From assembly GCA_018417955.1 (NCBI GenBank), contig JACTVC010000054.1:1-64000 (forward strand): a DNA stretch of 64,000 bases, given 5' to 3'. The position numbers and the translations under genes are program-made. The notes beneath the pieces are model-generated. The model was not told the origin of the DNA, made no database searches, and saw only the letters and a list, made by a program, of their open reading frames with translations. Below are positions 52,671 through 61,059 of the stretch, one piece after another (position 1 is the first letter of the stretch; every line of letters starts with the position of its first letter). The stretch comes from Laccaria trichodermophora (taxonomy: Eukaryota; Basidiomycota; Agaricomycetes; Agaricales; Hydnangiaceae).

Positions 52671-55390
52671 TCAACATTGTTCAGACGGATTGTGATCTTC
52701 TTCCGACTCTGTGGGTTTTATCTCTGTCGCAGACGCTTGAGGCGATCCCTCGACCAAGCTCGCTGGAGTGCACTCCTCGTGTATGGCAGCAGCATTTTCC
52801 TTCCCAGTGACACTCTCCACGTTCACATTCTCCACACTACCCCTCTTCGCCCGACTCACATTGCCCAATTCCGACAAGGAAGGAAACGTAAACTCGGTGT
52901 GTTGTTCCTCATTCTCAACAGGTGACGTCCTCTCCTTTCCTTCCTTAACCCCCTTCTTCCGTACCCGAATACTTCCAGGCCTTTTGAGTATCGCGTCCGC
53001 CAAGAGCTCATTAAAGTCATCGTCCCCATCACCTTCGTCATCATCATGTCCTCGTCCTCCTTCTTCATCTCCCCGCATATCTTTATCTTCCTCCCCCATT
53101 CCAATCCACCCATCATTATCCGCGCCCTCCCACATATTCCCCAGTCCCCCAATACGCCCATTAGCAGTCTGCGTCCGCGTACGCGCGCGTATCATCCCTC
53201 TATCAAGCATAGCCGGCGTCGGGCTCGGAGACCCATTCAAGTCAGGCGACGCAGATCCCACAGACGACGATCCAGCAGCACTCGAAGGGCCACTGCCACC
53301 CGAGGGAGGGAAAAAAGTGGAAAACAAGTTGGCTTGGTGTGGCGATGGATGACTTTGGGACTGGGACTGAGGTGGTGGAGGCTGGGGTGTATGTGTATGT
53401 GAATGCATGGGGTGAGGGAAGAAAGGCGAGGGTTGACCACCACCAGAGTGTGGTGTCCCTGGTGAGATCAACGTCGCTGGAGATTGGTTACCGTTCACTG
53501 GAAACATGTGCATTGAAGATAACATCTGTAGATGAAGCGGTGGTGGATGCAGTGGTGGATTTTGTGCTGGGAACCCATTTGGCGTAGATCCATTGCCTCC
53601 TCCATTGGATGTGGATCCACTTCCTGTAGGACTTTGCATCTGTGGTGGTTGGGGTGGCATTGATGCGAAGAGTGCAGCATAGGCTTGTAGCTGATTCATT
53701 AGATAATGCACCTGTGTTTGAAGCTACAAGACGATCAGAACAATCCCCTTTAACAAAAAAAAAGTCGTACTTCGGCTTCCCGACGTCTGCACGTCACGTT
53801 CTCCCAACGGAGAACCTCCATTTCCTTCAAGTACCGTTCTATATCCGACTTGGACTTCTCTTCCCTCAACCGCGCAGCTTCTAGTGCACCTCTCAGTGAT
53901 GCCAGCTGCGTCTGGGCGGACAAGGAAGGTGGAGGCGTGTTTGTTCCTGAAGACGGGGTGGGCGGTCTTCTGGGCGTAGGCGCACGTCGTGTAGGTGTGC
54001 CTGTATTGCCGTAACCAGTCCCATTACTCGTGCTCGCCCCAGCAGCACTGTTGATATCTGCAGCAGAATTACGTTTGCGGTTGGGATTAGGGGACATGGG
54101 CTGCGATGAATTAGATGTGGATGGATTCAACGTAGGGAAAGTGAGTGGGGTGGGTTCCTCTGCAGAGGGCTCTTCCAGGACAACTGGAGGTGTAGATCGA
54201 GAGGAGGCAACGACGGCCGAGTACGGTGAAATTAGTGTGGGATGCGATGCTGAGCCTGGAACCCCCGAAGAAGGGGATGCTGGGGGGGAGGAAATAGAAA
54301 GAGGAGTAGGCGTTCCAGCACCTCGAGATTTTCCCTGAAACCGCGGTGGTTTGCGATAGGTTGTTTCGGGGGGTGTTGGGGCGGCCCAATCCCAAGGATC
54401 AGAAGCTTTTGCGAGCTGGCGGGAAGAGACTTGAGATTTAGCTTTTGGAATCGGGGAAAGGTCGGCTGGGAGGGAGACGGAAGGGTGCACAAGAGTCGGG
54501 GTTGAAATGTCCTCATTCAATGAGATGGTCGGTGAGGTGTTTGGTGTTATTACAGAAGATGACGTTGCAGATGAGCTGGAGTGAGAAGTGGGTGAGGAGG
54601 ACGATGCTTGAGGCAGAGAGTCCGACGCCTGCGTCGCCAAGATTTCTCTTGGCTCTAAAGGCTTCGCAGGCAAGTCCGAATTTTGTGATTCGGGAGTGTC
54701 CAGCCCATCGAGGGACAAGGACAGCTCCTCCAGCTCTGAGACAACAGAAGGGGTGGTGAAGCCACAGGAAAAGTCGTCTGTGCCCGACCCCTGACCACTC
54801 TGTGAAACTTCGTGGAAGTGGTTCGATGTTGCGCTCCCATGCATCCTATGGCTAGAAGCTGCGGACACGGACTGGGATCGCGTAGAGGAGTCTGTTGGAA
54901 TTTTTCGAGAACGCGGGGATGGGGTGGATTCTGGTATATGTGCCATTGGGGGCATCACGTCCGTCTTTTCAGCAACATCGCCCACCTTGCCCAAAAAAGC
55001 CTTTGCCTTCTTCCCGCTTTTCAGGATTTCCTTCAGCGGGTCCTTGCCCCTCCTCCGTCTGTCCTTCGTACGCGTACTCTTGGACTCCACTTCTTGCGAA
55101 AGTGGTGTGACTTCGTCAGGTACCTTGTTTCGCGTGTCTTTTGAAGGCTCGTCTGCTGGACTCTTCTCCTCTGAGACCGAGGGAGGCTCAGAGCGCACTA
55201 TAGCGTCAGGGTCCGTTAAGCCACTCTCGTTCCGATTGTTCTCGGTGATTGCAAGCCTGGGAGACATTATGGAGGAACGCCAAAGAGCCGAGCCAGCAAG
55301 GAAGAGGGTTGCGACGGTGGCGGCGGCAACAAGATAGCGGGGGTCGCCGTTGAGGGAGATTCGCAGACCCTCTTGCTCGCCGTCTTCCAT
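52671..55390 (-). CDS. Low-complexity single-pass membrane protein with coiled coil
   Basis: Two exons; an intron at about 53707-53768 joins ENVTCRRREAE to LQTQVHYLMNQLQAYAALFA. The start MEDGEQEGLRISLNGDPRYL (55390) leads straight into a membrane helix VAAATVATLFLAGSALW. The next 380 residues are Ser/Pro/Thr-rich and disordered (SSSSPTSHSSSSATSSSVIT). The segment with DRRRRGKDPLKEILKSGKKA is basic. Before the intron lies a coiled coil (ALEAARLREEKSKSDIERYL). The C-terminal exon is rich in Pro, His, Gln and Asp/Glu runs (HDDDEGDGDDDFNELLADAI) and ends EEDHNPSEQC. I recognise no catalytic domain. The topology would place nearly the entire protein in the cytosol on an N-terminal anchor. Similar proteins occur in related mushrooms; the function is unknown. 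Confidence 0.8.
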
Positions 55391-55811
55391 GGGGAAGAGA
55401 GATGAAATTTATGAGGCGCACCTTGTTGAAATCTGGACAGGCTCAGGGCTCGGCGATTTCAAACTCCGCACGTCGGCTTGAGTCTTTTTCCCCCTAAAAT
55501 TTGGATTATACAGTTATGATTGGGCACAAGTAGCGCATACGATCTAAGGATTACGGAGAATGAGTAGAGGGAAGAAGAGGGGAAAGAAATTTAATATCAA
55601 GTTCCGAGATTGTGTTGCCACGGGCCATTTATATCGACATCTGGACACGCGGTGCGTCTTCTGTTCAGCTGGTGTCCTTGTGCTTGCATTGTGCTCAGCT
55701 TGTCCATTTCGTTGCCCAAGTATAGCTCCCAGTATATACCGTAAAATAGACCACCTGATCATCAGTGCAACCGTAAGCCGCATTTCCACAGTGACGTCGA
55801 CGTCTTACCCG

Positions 55812-56777
55812 ATGTCGGGAACACCCATATCGCTCGCCCTACTCATTTGCGGCAGCCTCACAGGCAAGCTCTACGCTAACCACGGCGACTACTCGTCCGT
55901 CTTCACCAGATTCTTTCAAAGCTCTCTTCCCAACGGATCTGATGCCCACTTCATCCTTGATCCATATGATGTTCAGAAACTGCAGTTCCCAAGTGACGAT
56001 CAAGTAGATACATACGATGCTATTGTCCTGACGGGGTCAGGTACGCACCCATCCGCGAGTCTGAAAGGCAACGTTAAAGGTGCCTCGCACCAGCTGCCTC
56101 CGCATATGAGAACGTGGAATGGGTCAACAAGCTCATTGCGTACATCAGGCATATCGCAGAATCAAAACCACATGTCAAGCTGATAGGTGAAGTGATCTTT
56201 GTGGCAATCTGACCCTACCGAGATCTAAAACAGAAGGCCCAGGGATATGCTTTGGTCATCAGATCATCGGCCGCGCATTGGGAGGTGAGTGTGTCCCCAA
56301 TGGCGGCAGGTGGGAGGTCGGTGCCATGCCTCTGGATCTGACTGACTTGGGAAAGCAAGTATTCGGCGTAGCATCACTGGTGCGCATGAGGATACCCCAC
56401 AGCCCACCCTCACTTATCCAGCCTTGCTTTCATAGAACATTCAAGAGATGCACAGAGATCACGTCCCCGCTGTCCCTCCGACATTTCACCTCCTTGGTTC
56501 AACACCTCTGTCATTGAATCAAGGCATGGTCCGGTTCTCACCCTCATTTAACAAGCAACCTCTGGAGGCGACATTGAAAGATATCCACATCTTCACTGTC
56601 CAAGGTCACCCAGAGTTTACACAACCAATCGTGGATGGACTTGTTGAACAGAGGGCGAGCTCGGGAGTTATCGACGCTGAAGCCGCAGCCGATGCGAAGA
56701 GGAGGCAAACTTGGCAGAATGATGGCGTCCCAGTTGTTGGAAAGGCTATCTGGGGAATATTAGGCGTTCCTGCGTAA
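55812..56777 (+). CDS. Class I glutamine-amidotransferase-like protein
   Basis: Start MSGTPISLALLICGSLTGKL (55812). Exons joined: YANHGDYSSVFTRFFQSSLP, HFILDPYDVQKLQFPSDDQV, DTYDAIVLTGS, then ENVEWVNKLIAYIRHIAESK, PHVKLIGICFGHQIIGRALG, GECVPNGGRWEVGAMPLDLT, MHRDHVPAVPPTFHLLGSTP, QGMVRFSP and IHIFTVQGHPEFTQPIVDGL, VEQRASSGVI, ending VGKAIWGILGVPA. GICFGHQ carries the nucleophilic Cys and QGHPEF the His-x-Glu of the triad, so the protein should be catalytically competent. It is a stand-alone GATase1 of the kind seen in fungi (GMP-synthase-glutaminase-like), without a synthetase partner. The real substrate (a glutamine, gamma-glutamyl or peptide amide) is unknown. The segments at 56050-56180 and 56370-56440 contain introns that I placed only roughly. 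Confidence 0.85.
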
Positions 56778-56949
56778 GATTTCAGCTGGTGAGAAATGAA
56801 CGGGCGGATTGCAATTGTTCAATAGCTAGCAATATTAACAGAGTATGACAGATGCTAGATGCGAGTGAAGAGCAAGACGATGTATAATTACATAAATATA
56901 TTCCAGAGAGTCGTATAGTGATGGATATCCAAAAGGGACCGCCGGCATA

Positions 56950-57837
56950 TTATGTCTTGAATACGATGATGAGTATGAGAAGGAGGAGGATGAGCACCGC
57001 AATGGTAACAGCCGAGCCTGGAACGAGGAGCATTAGCGAGAACCAAGAAAACCCCGGGAACCAAGCACAAACCATTCTCTTTCGCACCTTTCGCGATCCG
57101 CTCTAACCGCTGTCGCGCACCACCTAACCGGCTCGCCGTCCGGTCCAAGTCCGTGTCCAGTTCCTCCAAAAGCCCATGATGAACATCCAGCTCATCGTTG
57201 ATCTGCAACGATATATGATGTTGCCTGTTAATAGAGTGGGATAATTGGTCCAGATGTTGGTCTTGTTCTAATTAAAATTAGCCTTGTGTTCGTGTCATTG
57301 GCATGCCCCAGACAAACCGTTCATCAAGTGTCGTTGAGTCTGTAGCATGATGCCTGGGTCAGGCCCAAGCTCGGGGTCATCTGCGTATGGTGCATATATG
57401 GGATCTTTCACTTCTTTCGTAGCGGGAGGTGGCGGGAAGAGGTTGGGAGGAGACACGGGTGAAGGTGGTGCCACCGTTGAAGGTAACGAGAGTTCTTCTT
57501 TGTCCAAGCTGTTATCATTCATTCAATCTACGTTCTAAAGAGAGGTCAAGGAATCAACAGACCTAGGAACATTATCATCTCCCAACATGTCCCGCATTCG
57601 ATCAAACTGATTACGTAGCAGACCAACCGCCTCAGAAGGCCCCTCTTTCGCCTCGAGGTCAAGTATGCCCGTTCGCAGTTGGCTGAGGTTCCTCTTTATC
57701 TGAGAAAGATGTAGCGTGTTGGTCTTTGGCAGCTGGTCTTGAGGTGACGAGTACGAGGGTAATGTCTGGAGTCGTTGTCGCTCGAGTAGTAGAGACAGGG
57801 TTTTCGTTGATACTGAAGTGAGTTTCGCGAGGGACAT
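56950..57837 (-). CDS. Qc-SNARE of the syntaxin-8 type
   Basis: The start MSLAKLTSVSTKTLSLLLER (57837) was chosen over an upstream ATG because it begins the usual helical N-terminus. Exons: QIKRNLSQLRTGILDLEAKE, GLLRNQFDRMRDMLGDD, then LDKEELSLPSTVAPPSPVSP, DPELGPDPGIMLQTQRHLM, EQDQHLDQLSHSINRQHHIS and LQINDELDVHHGLLEELDTD, LDRTASRLGGARQRLERIAK. The second half of this is a SNARE motif with Gln at the central layer (QINDELD). A 54-nt intron splits KGAKENG from SAVTIAVLILLLLILIIVFK, T, the tail anchor. It would act in fusion at endosome/vacuole membranes as the Qc partner. The proline-rich stretch between N-domain and SNARE motif is common in fungal Syn8. Stop at 56950. Confidence 0.85.
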
Positions 57838-58172
57838 CGTGGGGGGTGGTTTTAGAGAATACTGCTGTATGTATTCGGCGCAATTAAAGGGAGCGCGCGC
57901 GCAGCAGCCAAGGTCGCAGTCGATGAAGAAAAGTGAGCACAAGGGCACCTTGAGTTCGGCAGTACAACGGTGCGCTCACGTGACTTGGATGCGAGAAGCA
58001 CACTGGGAAAACAACGACAAAGCGAAATTTACTATTAGGTAGTCCGGAGTAAGAAGACGAGGACAAAGAATGTGGCTGCTACTGATAATTATCTGCTACG
58101 AACTGCGACAACGGAATCAGATACATAAGACGAACAAAATCTAAAAATTCTTCTACGAGCCAAATGAGCGAA

Positions 58173-58632
58173 TTAAAGGTCAACATTGACGGGGCTGCAA
58201 CCAAGAACAACGAGTCCACCTATATGGAAGAGTAGAGTTAGCAAAATTCTCGATGAAATTGAAATTGCTGAAAGAGATGTTGCGTACTGAATTTGTTATC
58301 GTTGCAGCAAACGGTCTGCTGAGACTCGGAGCTATGGAAGACGCATTAGAGTTCCAGAAGCGAATTGTAGAGCGCACGACCCACCAAGAGTTTTCACCAA
58401 GAGGAAGACTGCAATCGAGCCCAATAAGTCCAGTCAAAGTTGCAGGGTTGACACCGAGGCCTCCCATGAGGACGCGTGTGGTGTCGCTCATGTCGCTGGC
58501 TTTTTCCATTCTGTCGCAGCACTCGACAGTTTCTCCTGAAGCGGTGCACGTGTAGCCTCCGGTGGAGGTAGGAGCGGCGACGGCAGCGAGGGTGCAAGCC
58601 GAAGTGACGATGAGAGCGAGTTTAGAGAACAT
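58173..58632 (-). CDS. Class I hydrophobin
   Basis: MFSKLALIVTSACTLAAVAA is a signal peptide (start 58632). Joining three exons gives eight cysteines in the hydrophobin order: YTC, ECC, LDC, NSC, VCC, LGC (C, CC, C, C, CC, C). The first exon runs CTASGETVECCDRMEKASDM..TLTGLIGLDCSLPLGENS, the second SESQQTVCCNDNKF and the last GLVVLGCSPVNVDL. Introns lie at about 58309-58366 and 58206-58263. The mature protein is only about 85 residues. Hydrophobins are secreted and self-assemble at air-water and wall surfaces into amphipathic films, needed for aerial hyphae and fruiting bodies. The spacing between Cys3 and Cys4 and the final NVDL ending fit class I. A TATA box lies 110 bp upstream. No second hydrophobin is near. 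Confidence 0.92.
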
Positions 58633-58741
58633 AGCGAGGGTGAAGAGCGAGTGAGTGAGGGTGAATTGTTGTGTGAGGATTTGAACGACTGTGAAAACTC
58701 AGTTGGAACCGGGATAAGTTGAAGCAAAGACCACTGAGGTT

Positions 58742-58747
58742 TTATAC
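58742..58747 (-). promoter_or_regulatory. TATA box of the hydrophobin gene
   Basis: On the minus strand the sequence aggtataaaacct lies about 110 bp before the hydrophobin start codon, the distance expected for a strongly transcribed fungal gene. Confidence 0.6.
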
Positions 58748-60615
58748 CTTTTTTCGACGACTCCCAAGAAGTTTCCTGTCGTAGGGCTGTATTACTCAAG
58801 TTGGAGTCCAGTTCCCAGTCGAAGTCTGTGGCGGTAATCGAGACAACGAGATATGCTCAAAATCTCGTAATCGGTGACCTTTTTTCAAAATTTAAGCACA
58901 CGGATAATTCAACGGACGTCAAGGCCTCTCCAACATACTTGGTGCACTCCGGCACGATCGTGGATACTCCACCCCAGGTGACGAACGCGGTGAATCCATA
59001 ACGCGATAAGTTTCTTTTTGGGAAGATTCACGTCCAGTGGATTCTCCTCTGCAGAAGAGATAAACTTTTCGTAGTTCTTTCGCTCAACTTAAACAAGAGA
59101 AACTCACGAATTTAAAATTGCGAGCACGTGCTGGAGGAAAGGTCGGTGGCGCTTAGGCTCATATGTGGAGGCGGCAAGCAGACCAAGCCCGTCCCCGTCA
59201 ACTTAAGCTGACCTGTGCCATTGACGCCGCGGAAAGCAAAAACATCTTGAGTCTGGACGGTGTCGCGATCGCGAGTCGTTAGTGCGCCGCTGCCGTAGCA
59301 CCGTCATGGTCCTGAGAGACATCTGTGCTTTCCGTTCATAGAATACCAATTCCAGAACTTCATAATACGGCATGTGGATTAAATCGAATCAAGCTCTTTA
59401 TTCCCCTCCCAACGACTCGGGTCCAGGCTGGGTTCTTCAACATCGTGGACGGAGTTCGTAAGAGAATAAACGAACACGAGTGAAAAAAAACTAAACTTCT
59501 GTCTGATACGCTCCAAGGGTGCGAGATTTTTTGTATTTCGACTTCCTTTGTAGCATTTATCGGTACCCGACCGAGATTGCAAGTAGGTTCAGCTGTTAGC
59601 AGCTGCAGAGGAGGCCACTCCTTCCAGATAGTTTTACCGCGACGTATTCCGCAAATTACACCATGTCGGGGACAGCGAAAGCGAGCGTACGGGATGCTGC
59701 CTTCAACGTTTCCTTGACTCGACTTGACGACTTGAGATTACGACCTAGGCAGCCCCAGATAAGAAGGACCTTCTTGCAGACCATTTACGCGTTCACGGAC
59801 AATCTCTGAAACGCATGAGTCAATCACTTTCTCGTCCCCCAATTCTTTGAATTCGATTTCGTACTTTCGATCGACGGAAAGATTGGTCTTGGAGAATTTC
59901 CATCTAGACCGCGCTAGAGCTGGATTCGAAGTGAGTGGTGGAGGAGCCAACCTGTCATATTTACTGGTAGTGGGCTTCCCCTCGCCCGCTATTCACTGCT
60001 TGCCTGATATCAGCATTTTGCATTAATGCTTGATCCCCCAATCGAACGCAGTAGCACGACGCGTCGCCCCTTCAATCATGTTCGCATTTTCAATGGAGTC
60101 GATGGCGTATGTGTAGCAGCCTGAAAGAAATCACCCACTGCGTTAGGTGTCATCGAGTGTGAGATAATGGCAGCAGGTTGGACGTCGGCTAGGGAGTCGG
60201 CACCGAGCCTCTTGAAGTTGTGGCAATACGCGTGCCAGCGCGTGCCCCTAGTACGTTCTTCAGTTTGATTGCAACCCGTACAGCAACGTTAACCTGAGGC
60301 CTGAAGATTGATTGTCATCTAGATCTTGCCAGAGACTGTTGCACCCCACCGTCCACCGACGGGAGGAAGATTTCCACAGGCTTCTTCAAGTCGTTGCAAA
60401 ATGTTCAAACACCATCGTCACTGATTGTCAGTCGGTGGCTTCTGAGTTTGAACCCATGAAGTTCGGACCTTGCACGAACCCAGGCCTTATGTATAGGTGA
60501 ATAAGTAGAGAAAAAAATAACGGCTAGAGTCAATTGAAAAGTGCGTCGACTTACCGACTGCTTGCTGTGCTGGCAGCGATGCAAAATTATATTTCTCACA
60601 TCAATTGGACGAATT
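58748..60615. other. Long intergenic region without a protein gene
   Basis: About 1.9 kb between the hydrophobin promoter and the tRNA. Frames are short (at most about 70 codons) and carry no motif. I see no repeat or transposon end. Confidence 0.45.
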
Positions 60616-60698
60616 GCATTAAGAGGGAATCGAACCCCCGGCGGGTCGAGCATGACACTCAATGGCAACGACCCAGGTTACCACTACCCCATTAATGC
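60616..60698 (-). tRNA. tRNA-Gly (anticodon GCC) with a 13-nt intron
   Basis: On the minus strand the molecule begins GCATTAATGGGGTAGTGGTA and ends GGGGGTTCGATTCCCTC+TTAATGC. The 7-bp acceptor stem is GCATTAA/TTAATGC, the D-loop contains AGTGGTA, the anticodon stem is GGTCG/CGACC and the T-arm is GGGGG-TTCGATT-CCCTC. The loop reads TTGCCA..T, with the anticodon GCC at 60664-60666. A 13-nt intron (TTGAGTGTCATGC, 60650-60662) follows position 37, the canonical place. The internal B box GGTTCGATTCC is perfect. CCA is not encoded, as usual in eukaryotes. The isotype also agrees with the acceptor sequence of fungal glycine tRNAs. Confidence 0.9.
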
Positions 60699-61059
60699 TT
60701 GTATCGATTTCGCACAACTGAAGATCATCAACAGGAAGTCCAGCCCTTTTCCAAACAATAAGCTGGCCATTGGACCAACATCGGACTCGCGACTAACCTC
60801 AAAGAGCTAACGTCAACGTACGCCAGTTAACGTTTCGACGCGCAGCTTGCCAATTGCTACACTTGAGCAAAGACAGCAGTCACTGGCATTTTTCCTGGTT
60901 TCACCTGCGAGGGGCTTTCGAATTATCAACCCTGGCAGCCTGATTCCAATTGCAGCTGTAAGGCAGTAATCTAAGTCGGGCTCCATGGGCTCAGATGAGC
61001 TCTTGACATTACCATCCTTTCTATTTGTACTAATGGCGAGACTGCTACTCCTCGTCAAG
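60699..61059. other. Upstream region of the GH95 gene
   Basis: About 360 bp between the tRNA and the fucosidase start. An in-frame ATG at 60985 would add 25 hydrophobic residues before the start that I chose. No other feature recognised. Confidence 0.45.

Noticed and set aside
52768..53402. Plus-strand Ser/Pro/Arg-rich frames of up to 194 codons
   Set aside because: They are antisense to the low-complexity C-terminal exon of the minus-strand gene at 52671-55390, which has the coherent protein and a matching intron.
54030..55337. Plus-strand frames antisense to the large minus-strand exon
   Set aside because: The minus-strand frame is continuous for 546 codons with a TM helix and coiled coil; the plus frames are fragmented and without motifs.
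55560..56183. Extension of the GATase-like protein to an upstream ATG at 55560
   Set aside because: The added residues are Cys-rich and unlike any family member; MSGTPISLALLICGS at 55812 gives the expected first beta strand.
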